From Aquincola tertiaricarbonis (GTDB taxonomy: Bacteria; Pseudomonadota; Gammaproteobacteria; Burkholderiales; Burkholderiaceae_C): a stretch of 64,000 bases of DNA. Numbering within the stretch: the stretch's first letter is position 1; the number at the start of each line of letters is the position of its first letter. Below are positions 46,195-54,348 of this stretch, piece after piece. A program made the position numbers and the translations under genes. The notes under the pieces are model-generated. The model worked only from the letters and a program-made list of their open reading frames with translations. It did no database searches and was not told the DNA's origin. Location: contig NZ_CP097635.1 of the NCBI RefSeq assembly GCF_023573145.1, positions 186,001 to 250,000 on the forward strand, read 5' to 3'.

Positions 46195-47784
46195 TCAGGG
46201 CGCCCGCCGCACCCCCAGGGCCGAGGACAGCGTGCGCTCGGCGTAGGTGACACCGTCATAGCCCTCGCCGCGCACCGACTGGTTGCCGCCGATCACCTTG
46301 ACCCGACCGCCGTCCAGCACCTCGGCCACGATGGCCACGTGGCCCTGCGCCGGGTTGTTGCCGCGCGGGAAGACGATGACGTCGCCCGGCCGCACATGCG
46401 CGGCGTCCTGGGTCACCGCCCGGCCCCACTGCAGCCAGCTGCGCGCCGCCGCACTGCCGGTGCCGCGCACGCCGGCCTGCTGCATCGTCCAGTTGACGAA
46501 GGACGAACACCACGAGGTCTCGTCGTCACGCGCCCGCAGGCTGGTGGCCTGGTGGTACTGCAGCACACGGGCCTCATGGCGGGCGCCGCGCACTTCGTGC
46601 ACGCCCAGCTCAGCCTGGGCGATGGCCAGGTGGCGTGGCACGGCACCCCCGGCGGCCGGCGCCGGCGTGGCCGCAGGCTCGGCGGCGCTGGCCGTCGCGG
46701 CCGGCAGCAGGCCCTGGCGGCTCAAGGCCGTCTCGATGGCCTGGGTGCGGCGCTGCTGGTCGGCCCGCAGCGCGGCCTGCACCTCGGACTCGTTGGGCGT
46801 GCGCTTGAGCTGATCGCGCGCGATGTTGACGAAGCCGCTGCCGGCCTGGCCGCCGCCGGGCAGCTGGAAGCGCTGGCCGGTGGCCGCATCGACGAAGCTG
46901 TGGAAGCGCAGCTGCGCCAGATGGGCCGCATCCAGCGGCTGACCACGCAGGCTGTCCAGCTGCGCCAGGAAGCGGCGCGCCGCCGAAGGCGACTGGTTGT
47001 ACAGGTCGAGGTAGGCGCTGGCCAGCCGCGCGTCGGCCGGGTTGAGGCCGGCCTGGCGCGCCGCCGCCTCGTAGGCCGGCAGCTGGCGCTGCAAGGTCTG
47101 CAGCTGGCGGCGATCGGCATCGGCCGGGCTGCGCGCCGCATGCTGGTACGAGAACGAGCCCTGGTTGCGCGCGGCGTTACCCGGGTCGGTGTGGCCGCCG
47201 AAGGCATCGGTGGTGCCGCCTTCCGGCGTGCGCGTGCCTTCCGCGTTGCCGATGACGATGGCGGCCCCGGCGCGCGAGCCCAGCGCGGGGTTGGTGAAGT
47301 GGCGCAGGTCGAAGGCACCGGCCGGCGCGGTGGCGGACGAAGCAGCCGCCGACGGCGTTGCAGCGGCCACCGGGTGCGCACCGGGCAGTCGCAACAGCTC
47401 ACCCACCTGCAGCTGGTCGGGGTCGCGGCCGGCGCCGGTGCCGGGCTGTGCGCCCAGCCGGCTGGCATCGAACTGCGGGTTGGCCGCCAGCAGCGCGGGC
47501 AGGCTCACGTTCCAGCGCCTGGCGATGCCCGACAAGGTGTCGCCAGCCGCCACCGGATGGCTGCGCTCCAGCCCCGGCGTGGCCACGGGGATCACCAGCC
47601 GCTCGCCCACCTGCAGCACATCGGGGTCGCGGCCGGCGCGCCCGCCGGAACCCAGGCGGCCGTCGGCCTGGGAGGCGTCCATGCCATTGGCTCGCATCAA
47701 CGCCTCGGCACTGACGCCGTGCTGGCGGGCGATGTCGGACACGGTGTCACCGCGCTGCACGCGGTACGAGGACAGCAGGTTCAT
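46195..47784 (-). CDS. LysM protein with C-terminal NlpC/CHAP-like amidase domain
   Basis: This 529-aa protein has no signal peptide. Two LysM domains (about 5-68 and 74-135; RGDTVSDIARQHGVSAEALM and AGDTLSGIARRWNVSLPALL) precede a middle domain with AIVIGNAEGTRTPEGGTTDA and GGHTDPGNAARNQGSFSYQ, also seen in other bacterial wall-active proteins. A TIGR02594-like cysteine hydrolase domain (about 390-529) ends it, with the catalytic Cys in TSWCSSFVNWTMQQAG and His in QGHVAIVAEV. It probably binds and cuts peptidoglycan. Regulatory box C lies upstream, and a periplasmic protein gene lies 11 nt downstream. Confidence 0.8.
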   Translation of the reverse strand: MNLLSSYRVQRGDTVSDIARQHGVSAEALMRANGMDASQADGRLGSGGRAGRDPDVLQVGERLVIPVATPGLERSHPVAAGDTLSGIARRWNVSLPALLAANPQFDASRLGAQPGTGAGRDPDQLQVGELLRLPGAHPVAAATPSAAASSATAPAGAFDLRHFTNPALGSRAGAAIVIGNAEGTRTPEGGTTDAFGGHTDPGNAARNQGSFSYQHAARSPADADRRQLQTLQRQLPAYEAAARQAGLNPADARLASAYLDLYNQSPSAARRFLAQLDSLRGQPLDAAHLAQLRFHSFVDAATGQRFQLPGGGQAGSGFVNIARDQLKRTPNESEVQAALRADQQRRTQAIETALSRQGLLPAATASAAEPAATPAPAAGGAVPRHLAIAQAELGVHEVRGARHEARVLQYHQATSLRARDDETSWCSSFVNWTMQQAGVRGTGSAAARSWLQWGRAVTQDAAHVRPGDVIVFPRGNNPAQGHVAIVAEVLDGGRVKVIGGNQSVRGEGYDGVTYAERTLSSALGVRRAP

Positions 47785-47834
47785 CGGGGTCTCCCAGACA
47801 TGGCCTGCATTGCAGCCAAGCCGGGCATCACGCG

Positions 47835-47872
47835 CCAGCTGGGGCGGGCCGCATTGGGGTGCGCCCCAGCTG
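47835..47872 (-). promoter_or_regulatory. Inverted-repeat box, copy C (double), upstream of the LysM/amidase gene
   Basis: On the gene strand CAGCTGGGGCGCACCCCA (47872-47855) is followed by ATGCGGCCCGCCCCAGCTGG. The core AGCTGGGGCGCACCCCA ends 70 nt before the ATG at 47784. TGCAATGCA occurs at 47814-47806, 20 nt after the second half, as after copy D. Confidence 0.55.
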
Positions 47873-47897
47873 CCCGGCGCAGCGCCGGTTCAGGGCC

Positions 47898-48818
47898 TCA
47901 GGCCGTCGGGCCGTCCATCACGCGGGCGGCGCGGTGCAGCAGCTTGCGCAGCCACACCAGGCCCGGGTCCTGGCTGCGGTACTTGTGCCACTGCAGGCCC
48001 TGCTCCATCGCCGGCATCGGCAGCGGCGGCGCCCGCAGCTCGATGGGCAGCGAAGCCTGCAGCTGCAGCGCCAGGCGCTTGTGCACGGTGGCGATGAAAT
48101 CGGTGCCCACCACCAGTGGCGGCAGCGAGGTGAAGCCATAGCTGGTGATGGCCACCTGCCGCGTGATGCCGTAGCGCTTGACGAACCAGCCCTCGAACGA
48201 ATCACCCACCGAGCCCATCGGCTGCATCACCACATGGCGCGCGGCCACATAGCGGTCGAAGGTGAGTTCGCCATGCGCCATCGCGCCGCCGCGCCACACC
48301 ACGCAGGTGAACTCCTCGGTGTAGAGCTTTTCCTCGGGATGGTCGGGCGAGACGAAGCCGCGCGGAATGATCAGCAGGTCGGCCTCGCCACGCTCCAGGC
48401 TGCGCTGCGGGTTGCTGACCTGCGGCAGGAACTCGAAGCGTGCGCTGCAGCGCTCGGCCTGCGCCAGCGCCATCACATGCGGCACGAACACCATCTGCGT
48501 GTAGTCGGACACGAAGATGCGGAACACCCGGTCGGACTGCGCGGGCACGAACTCGGGCTGGATGGCGATGGCGCTGTCCACCCGCACCAGCACGTCGCGC
48601 ACCGCCTCATGCAGGCCTTTCGCCCGCGGCGTGGGCTCCATCTTGCGGCCCACCTGCACCAGCAGCTCGTCGTCGAAGTACTCGCGCAGGCGCGCCAGCG
48701 CATTGCTGGTGGCCGAAGGGCTGAGGTTCAGCCGGTCGGCGGCCTTGGTGATGCTGCATTCGGTGAGCAGCGCGTCCAGCGCTACCAGCAGGTTGAGGTC
48801 GAGGCGGTTGAAGCGCAT
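47898..48818 (-). CDS. LysR-family regulator (NodD/PcpR-like) of the catabolic operon
   Basis: This 306-aa protein has the NodD-type start (MRFNRLDLNLLVALDALLTE, CSITKAADRLNLSPSATSNA, LARLREYFDDELLVQVGRKM) and an effector domain. It is divergent from the long plus-strand catabolic operon that begins at 49060 and is its most likely activator. The intergenic region has two short palindromes. Relatives respond to flavonoids, chlorophenols or other aromatic compounds, which agrees with the operon's enzyme content. Confidence 0.88.
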   Translation of the reverse strand: MRFNRLDLNLLVALDALLTECSITKAADRLNLSPSATSNALARLREYFDDELLVQVGRKMEPTPRAKGLHEAVRDVLVRVDSAIAIQPEFVPAQSDRVFRIFVSDYTQMVFVPHVMALAQAERCSARFEFLPQVSNPQRSLERGEADLLIIPRGFVSPDHPEEKLYTEEFTCVVWRGGAMAHGELTFDRYVAARHVVMQPMGSVGDSFEGWFVKRYGITRQVAITSYGFTSLPPLVVGTDFIATVHKRLALQLQASLPIELRAPPLPMPAMEQGLQWHKYRSQDPGLVWLRKLLHRAARVMDGPTA

Positions 48819-48840
48819 GAGGTGATGGGACGGGTCGACA

Positions 48841-48852
48841 CGGGTTAACCCG
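48841..48852. promoter_or_regulatory. Palindromes in the LysR/catabolic-operon promoter region
   Basis: CGGGTTAACCCG is a perfect 12-bp palindrome 22 nt upstream of the LysR start. A second symmetric site (AATCG, T, CGATT) lies at 48872-48882. Either could be the LysR-binding site governing both directions. Confidence 0.35.
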
Positions 48853-48964
48853 AAAAACCTTCACAGGATCGAATCGTCGATTGGAAAGAAGCCATTTTTC
48901 ATGACGAAGCCATCCCCGTAGTCTCTGGCTTACCCGATAGCCACTCAACAAACGGAGACAAGGA

Positions 48965-49054
48965 ATGGCATGCCGCCAGGCCGCAGGTGAACTCGCGACT
49001 GCACTTTGCAAAACCCCGGTCGGCGCCGCAGGGCGCCTGCCGTCGGCGGCTTGA
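48965..49054 (+). CDS. 29-aa leader peptide upstream of the catabolic operon
   Basis: ATG at 48965 follows GGAGACAAGGA and opens a frame of 29 codons (MACRQAAGELATALCKTPVG to RLPSAA) ending in TGA at 49052, 5 nt before the ATG of the first monooxygenase gene. That gene has no good ribosome site of its own, so its translation may depend on re-initiation after the leader. It could also be the remains of a deleted gene. Confidence 0.35.
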   Translation: MACRQAAGELATALCKTPVGAAGRLPSAA

Positions 49055-49059
49055 CGGAC

Positions 49060-50169
49060 ATGGCCATCGTGCAGCGCGTGGGCATCGTCGGCGCCGGCCT
49101 GGGCGGCCTGGCCGCGGCCGTGGCGGCGGCACGGGCCGGCATGCAGGTGGAGGTGTTCGAGGCCCGCGCGCACATCGCACAACCGGCCGTGCATGTGGAG
49201 GTGGCGCCCAACCTGCTGCGTGAACTGGCCGGCCTGGGTGTGGCCGAAGCCTGCGTGCGCCGCGGCTTTCCGTTCAGCAGCTATGCGCTGTTCGACAGCG
49301 AAGGCCGCCAGCATGACGAACTGCCCGCCCCGCCGCTGGCCGGGCCGCCCTGGCCACCTGCACTGGGCCTGACCCTGGCCGACCTGCTGGCCTTGCTGCG
49401 CGATGCCGCGCAGGCCCACCGCGTGCGGCTGCACCTGGGCTGCGCGGTGCATGAGGTGCAGGCCGATGCCACGGTGCTCACCGAAGACGGCGGCCGTCAT
49501 CGCTTCGATCTCACGGCCATCGCCACCGGGCAGGCGCTGCCCCTGATCGCCGGCCGGCCGGCGCAGCCGGTGCCCACCACGGCGCTGCCGCTGCAGGCCT
49601 GCCTGTGCCTGCTGCCGCGCCCGGTGGTGATGGCCGGCACGGCCTGGGTGCTGTGCCGCGGCGCCGGCGGCCTCAAGCGCGTCGGCCTGGTGCCGGTGGA
49701 CACGCGGCGCGCCGGCGTGGCGCTGCTGCTGGCGTCGCACGCCGACACGCGGCATGCCGCGCTGCGCGATGCGCTGGCGGGCGAGAACCGGCTGCTGCGC
49801 GGCCTGGGCGCCCAGCTGCACGACGAGGTGCCGGTGCAGGTCTGCGGCATCGCCAACGGCCTGCTGCCCGGCCCCTGGCACCAGGGCGCGGTGCTGCGCA
49901 TCGGCCGCAGCGCCCATCGGCTGCCGCCTTACTTCGGCCAGGGTCCCGCGCAGGTGGTGGAAGACGCCTGCGTGCTGGGCGACCTGCTGCGCCAGGGCCT
50001 GACGCCGCAGGCGCTGGGCCTGGCCTTCAGCGCGCGCCGCCAGCCCCGTGTGCAGCAGGTGCTGCAGGTGGCGCTGCAAGCCGCGCGCTGGCAGGCGCAG
50101 CCCGAATCGACCACCGACCTGCGGGCGCTGGCCGAGACGCTGCAGCCGCTGGTGGCCGAACCCGCCTGA
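49060..50169 (+). CDS. Divergent FAD-dependent monooxygenase-like protein
   Basis: This 369-aa protein has the dinucleotide-binding motif VGIVGAGLGGLAAAVAAARA at the N-terminus, as in p-hydroxybenzoate-hydroxylase-type flavoproteins. The later motifs are altered. The DG motif region reads FDLTAIATGQALPL without the usual ADG. The GD motif reads LRIGRSAHRLPPYFGQGPAQ, with Arg where Asp normally binds the FAD ribityl chain. It is the first full gene of the catabolic operon. It may be an atypical hydroxylase or a non-catalytic relative. Confidence 0.7.
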   Translation: MAIVQRVGIVGAGLGGLAAAVAAARAGMQVEVFEARAHIAQPAVHVEVAPNLLRELAGLGVAEACVRRGFPFSSYALFDSEGRQHDELPAPPLAGPPWPPALGLTLADLLALLRDAAQAHRVRLHLGCAVHEVQADATVLTEDGGRHRFDLTAIATGQALPLIAGRPAQPVPTTALPLQACLCLLPRPVVMAGTAWVLCRGAGGLKRVGLVPVDTRRAGVALLLASHADTRHAALRDALAGENRLLRGLGAQLHDEVPVQVCGIANGLLPGPWHQGAVLRIGRSAHRLPPYFGQGPAQVVEDACVLGDLLRQGLTPQALGLAFSARRQPRVQQVLQVALQAARWQAQPESTTDLRALAETLQPLVAEPA

Positions 50170-50191
50170 ACAACAACCCCCGAGGAGACTG

Positions 50192-51838
50192 ATGAAAACC
50201 TTGTTCACCCACCCTGTCGTCGCTGCCGCGGCGCTGGCCGCCTGCCAGGCGCAGGCCTTCGAGTTCAACACCGGTGACAGCGAGCTGAAGCTGCGCTGGG
50301 ACAACACCGTCAAGTACAGCGCGATGGCGCGGCTGGAGAAGCCCTCGGCCGGCCTCTCGCGCACGGCCTTCGGGCCCACCGGCGTGGTGGGGCCCAACAA
50401 CCTCAACCAGGACGACGGCGACAACAACTTCAGCCGCGGCATCGTCAGCAACCGGCTCGACCTGCTGAGCGAGCTGGACGCCAACTACCGCAATTTCGGC
50501 GCGCGGCTGAGCGCCGCCGCCTGGTACGACACCGTCTACAACCGCGACAACCAGAACCAGAGCAGCAGCGCCAACCACACGCCGCGCAACGAGTTTCCGG
50601 ACGAGACGCGCGACCTGATGGGCCGCAAGGCCGAGATCCTGGACGCCTTCGTGTTCGGCCGCTTCGAGGTGGCCGACAAGCCGGTGACGGTTCGCCTGGG
50701 CAAGCACTCGCTGCTGTGGGGCGAGAGCCTGTTCTTCGGGGCCAACGGCATCGCCGGCGGCATGGCGCCGCTGGACCTCATCAAGCTGCAGTCGGTGCCC
50801 AGCGCCACCTTCAAGGAAGTGGCCCGGCCCACCGGCAAGTTGTCTGGACAAGTGCAGCTGAGCCCCGAGGTGGCCGTAGGCGCCTACGTGGCCTACGAGT
50901 GGGAAAAGACCCGGCTGATGCCGGCCGGCGCCTACCTGTCGACCAGCGACACGCTGGGCCCGGGGGCCGAACGCATCAATGCCGGCCCCACCGGCGTGTT
51001 CGTGCGCCAGTCCGACCTGGGCGCGCGCAACGGCGGCCAGGGCGGCGTGCAGCTGCGTTGGCGGGTGGATGCGATCGACACCGACCTGGGCTTCTACGCC
51101 ATCCGCTACCACGCCACCGGCCCCAGCAACATCTGGAACACGCTGTCCGGGCGGCCGCCCGCGCTCACGGCCAGCAGCTACCGCTGGGTGTACCACGAGG
51201 GCATCCGCGCTTTCGGCGTGAGCTTTTCCAAGACGGTGGGCGAATGGGGTCTGGCGGGCGAAGCCTCGTACCGCCAGAACACGCCGCTGGCCAGCTCGGG
51301 CCAGTCAGTGATCCCGGCCATCGGCGTGGGCACCGGCTACGACAACCGCGACAACCCGGGTTATGCGGTGGGTGAGACGGCGCACCTGCAGTTCTCGTGG
51401 ATCGCCAGCCTGGGGCCGAACTTCCTGTCGCAAGAGTCCAGCTTCGTCGGCGAGGTGGCCTGGAACCGCCGAGTCAAGGTGACCGAGAACCCCCAGATGC
51501 TCAACCCCAATGCCGACCGCTCGGCCACGGCACTGCGTTTCACCTTCTCGCCCACCTACCGCCAGGTGGTGCCCGGCCTGGACCTGACGCCCAGCGTGGG
51601 CCTGGGCTACGCCTGGGGCAACTCGTCGGCCGTCGGCCCGGCCTTCGGCATCAACAAGGGCGGCGACCTCAGCCTGGGGCTGGGCGCCGTGTACCTGGGC
51701 AACTGGAACGCCAACCTCAACTTCGTGCGCTACCTGGGCCCCGAGGGCCCGACGCTGGACAACGCCAACAACGCCCAGTTCAAGCAGGCACTGAAGGACC
51801 GCAACTTCGTGACCCTGTCGCTGCGCACCACCTTCTGA
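50192..51838 (+). CDS. DUF1302 outer-membrane protein
   Basis: This 548-aa protein has a signal peptide ending QAQA and a long beta-strand-rich body ending in Phe (VTLSLRTTF), the hallmark of outer-membrane beta barrels. Motifs FEFNTGDSELKLRWDNTVKY and VRLGKHSLLWGESLFF are typical of DUF1302. In many proteobacteria DUF1302, DUF1329, a BNR-like protein and an MMPL transporter are encoded together beside genes for degrading steroids or other hydrophobic compounds; a role in uptake across the outer membrane is likely. GAGGAG precedes the ATG. Confidence 0.88.
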   Translation: MKTLFTHPVVAAAALAACQAQAFEFNTGDSELKLRWDNTVKYSAMARLEKPSAGLSRTAFGPTGVVGPNNLNQDDGDNNFSRGIVSNRLDLLSELDANYRNFGARLSAAAWYDTVYNRDNQNQSSSANHTPRNEFPDETRDLMGRKAEILDAFVFGRFEVADKPVTVRLGKHSLLWGESLFFGANGIAGGMAPLDLIKLQSVPSATFKEVARPTGKLSGQVQLSPEVAVGAYVAYEWEKTRLMPAGAYLSTSDTLGPGAERINAGPTGVFVRQSDLGARNGGQGGVQLRWRVDAIDTDLGFYAIRYHATGPSNIWNTLSGRPPALTASSYRWVYHEGIRAFGVSFSKTVGEWGLAGEASYRQNTPLASSGQSVIPAIGVGTGYDNRDNPGYAVGETAHLQFSWIASLGPNFLSQESSFVGEVAWNRRVKVTENPQMLNPNADRSATALRFTFSPTYRQVVPGLDLTPSVGLGYAWGNSSAVGPAFGINKGGDLSLGLGAVYLGNWNANLNFVRYLGPEGPTLDNANNAQFKQALKDRNFVTLSLRTTF

Positions 51839-51859
51839 AAGACCCCGGAGACAAGCCCC

Positions 51860-53266
51860 ATGCCACACGCCCACCGGCCCACGCTGCCCACCCGCGCCCT
51901 TACGCGCGGCATTACACGCGGCATTACACGCGGCCTGATCGCCGCCGCTGCCCTCATCGCCACCTTGCCGCCAGCGCTTGCCGGCGTCGGCGCCGACGAA
52001 GCCGCCAAGCTCAAGACCACGCTCACGCCGCTGGGCGCCGAGAAGGCGGGCAATGCCGACGGCAGCATCCCAGCCTGGACCGGCGGCTACACCACGCCGA
52101 TCCCGGGCTTCAAGAACGGCGGCCGCCGTGGCGACCCCTTTGCCAACGAGAAGCCGCTCTACAGCATCACCGCGGCCAACATGGCCAAGTACGAAGCCCA
52201 GCTGACCGAAGGCACGCGGGCCCTGCTGAAGAAGTACCCGCAGACCTACCGGGTGGACGTGTACAAGACCCACCGCACCGCGGCAGCGCCGCAATGGGTG
52301 TACGACAACACCTTCAAGAACGCCACCAACGCCAGGCTGGAAGGCGCCATCGTCAAGGGCGCCTACGGCGGCATTCCCTTCCCCATCCCCAAGACGGGCG
52401 AAGAGGTGATGGCCAACCATGAGCTGCACTGGCGCGGCGAGGCCTGGCAGAACGACTTCCGCGGCTACCTGGTCACGGCCAGCGGCCAGCGCGTGCTGTC
52501 GGTCGAAGGCACCGGCGACTGGCAGATGCCGTACTACGCGCAAGGCCAGGAAGCCAAGTTCGCCGGCGACTACTGGCTGATCCGGCTGGTCAACAGCGGC
52601 CCGCCGGTGCGCGCGGGCGAGGCCATCACCGGCCGCCTGAACCTGGACCCGGACAAGAGCAACACCTGGGTGTACCTGACCGGCCAGCGCCGCGTGCGCA
52701 AGCTGCCCAATGCCTGCTGCGACACGCCCACGCCGGCCACCGCGGGCGTGGCCAGCTTCGACGAGATCGACGTCTTCGGCGGCCGCAACGACCGCTTCAA
52801 CTGGAAGATCGTCGGCAAGCAGGAGATGCTGATCCCCTACAACAGCAACCGCCTGCACACGCCCACGAAGGACAGCGACGTGCTGCTGGCCAACCACCTG
52901 AACCCCGACCACGTGCGCTGGGAGCTGCACCGGGTGTGGGTGGTGGAAGCCACGCTCAAGCCCGGCCAGCGCCACCAAGCGCCCAAGAGCCGTTACTACA
53001 TCGACGAAGACACCTGGGTGGCCGTGCTGGGCGACCGCTGGGATGCCAACGGCCAGCTGTGGAAGACCATCTGGGCCCACCCCGTGGTGATGCCCGACCT
53101 GCCGGCCACCACGCCGCAGCAGCAGTGGGGCTTCAACGACCTGATCTCGGGCGCCTGGTACGCCAGCGGCGTGGTCAATGAGCGCAACGTGCACTACCGC
53201 ACCGTGCCGGCGCGCAGCGACAGCTTCTTCACCCCGGATGCCATGGCCGGCGAAGGTGTCCGGTGA
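51860..53266 (+). CDS. DUF1329 periplasmic/outer-membrane lipoprotein-carrier-like protein
   Basis: This 468-aa protein has a signal peptide ending PPALAG and then the DUF1329 pattern: LTPLGAEKAGNADGSIPAWT, NEKPLYSITAANMAKYEAQL, GAYGGIPFPIPKTG. The fold is related to LolB/LolA-like lipid carriers. It follows the DUF1302 gene by 21 nt and probably works with it in moving a hydrophobic substrate. Its stop overlaps the next start (GTGA). The signal peptide contains a 12-bp repeat. Confidence 0.88.
   Translation: MPHAHRPTLPTRALTRGITRGITRGLIAAAALIATLPPALAGVGADEAAKLKTTLTPLGAEKAGNADGSIPAWTGGYTTPIPGFKNGGRRGDPFANEKPLYSITAANMAKYEAQLTEGTRALLKKYPQTYRVDVYKTHRTAAAPQWVYDNTFKNATNARLEGAIVKGAYGGIPFPIPKTGEEVMANHELHWRGEAWQNDFRGYLVTASGQRVLSVEGTGDWQMPYYAQGQEAKFAGDYWLIRLVNSGPPVRAGEAITGRLNLDPDKSNTWVYLTGQRRVRKLPNACCDTPTPATAGVASFDEIDVFGGRNDRFNWKIVGKQEMLIPYNSNRLHTPTKDSDVLLANHLNPDHVRWELHRVWVVEATLKPGQRHQAPKSRYYIDEDTWVAVLGDRWDANGQLWKTIWAHPVVMPDLPATTPQQQWGFNDLISGAWYASGVVNERNVHYRTVPARSDSFFTPDAMAGEGVR
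51905..51934 (+). repeat. 12-bp tandem repeat in the DUF1329 signal peptide
   Basis: CGCGGCATTACA occurs twice in direct succession followed by half a copy, encoding RGITRGITRG. It keeps the frame and lengthens the basic n-region of the signal peptide. Confidence 0.8.
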
Positions 53267-54348
53267 GCACCCCCCCGAAGCGGCGAAGCCGGATCCGCGG
53301 TGTCTGCTTGAACGCCTTGCTGAGCTCGGCGCTGGGCCTGTTCGCCGGACTGTCGGCGCAGGCGGCGCCGGTGGCTGAAGCGCTGCAACGGCCGGCGGTG
53401 ACGGTGAAGGCGCCGGAGCGTGCGGCGCTGCTGTCGGCGGCGCAGGCCGGCAGCCGCATCGTCGCGGTGGGTGAGCGCGGCATCGTGCTGCTCAGCGACG
53501 ACGCCGGCCGCAGCTGGCGGCAGGCCGCCAGCCCGGTGAGCGTGACGCTGACCACGGTGCGCTTTGCCAATGCCACGCAGGGCGTGGCGGTGGGCCATGG
53601 CGGCACCGTGCTCACCACGCAGGATGCCGGCAGCAGCTGGCAGCTGCGGCTGGACGGGCGCCGTCTGGCCACGCTGGCGCGTGAAGCCGCCACCACGCCC
53701 GAGGCGCAGCGCGATGCCGAGCGCCTGGTGGCCGACGGCCCCGACAAGCCGCTGCTGGACGTGCTGATGTGGGACGCACAGCGCCTGCTGGCCGTGGGCG
53801 CCTATGGCCTGGCGGTGTACAGCCCGGACGGTGGCCAGACCTGGCAGCCGTGGATGGACCGCCTGCCCAATCCCAAGGGCCTGCACTGGTACGTGGCGCG
53901 CCGCCAGGGCGACACGCTGCTGCTGGCCGGTGAACAAGGCCTGGCCGCACGCAGCGACGACGGCGGCCGCACGTTCCGCCCGCTGGCCTCGCCCTACCGC
54001 GGCAGCTGGTTCACCGGCGAGCTGGCGGCCGACGGCAGCACCGTGCTGGCCGGCCTGCGCGGCAACGTGTGGCGCAGCACCGATGGTGGCGGCAGCTGGA
54101 CCCAGCTGCCCAACCCGGTACCGGCCACCGTGATCGCGGCAGCCACGCAGCCCGATGGCGGCCTGCTGCTGCTCAGCCAGGCGGGCGCGCTGCTGCGCCT
54201 GCACGGTGAGCGGCTGCAGCCGCTGAAGACACCGCCCCTGCCCCTGCCCACCGCGCTGCTGCCGATGGCCGAAGGCCGCCTGCTGGCCCTGGGCCTGACC
54301 GGCCTGACCACCGTGACCCTGCCCGCCCCCAACGAAACCCGCCCGTGA
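53263..54348 (+). CDS. YCF48/BNR-repeat exported protein
   Basis: This is a 361-aa protein with a signal peptide (LLSSALGLFAGLSAQAA) and repeated Asp-box blades: LLSDDAGRSWRQ, LTTQDAGSSWQL, YSPDGGQTWQPWMD, RSDDGGRTFRPL and RSTDGGGSWTQL. These predict a beta-propeller like the photosystem II assembly factor YCF48. In this gene order it belongs to the DUF1302/DUF1329/MMPL envelope module. The start is GTG, overlapping the DUF1329 stop by 4 nt, and its own stop overlaps the next start. Confidence 0.87.
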   Translation: MSTPPKRRSRIRGVCLNALLSSALGLFAGLSAQAAPVAEALQRPAVTVKAPERAALLSAAQAGSRIVAVGERGIVLLSDDAGRSWRQAASPVSVTLTTVRFANATQGVAVGHGGTVLTTQDAGSSWQLRLDGRRLATLAREAATTPEAQRDAERLVADGPDKPLLDVLMWDAQRLLAVGAYGLAVYSPDGGQTWQPWMDRLPNPKGLHWYVARRQGDTLLLAGEQGLAARSDDGGRTFRPLASPYRGSWFTGELAADGSTVLAGLRGNVWRSTDGGGSWTQLPNPVPATVIAAATQPDGGLLLLSQAGALLRLHGERLQPLKTPPLPLPTALLPMAEGRLLALGLTGLTTVTLPAPNETRP

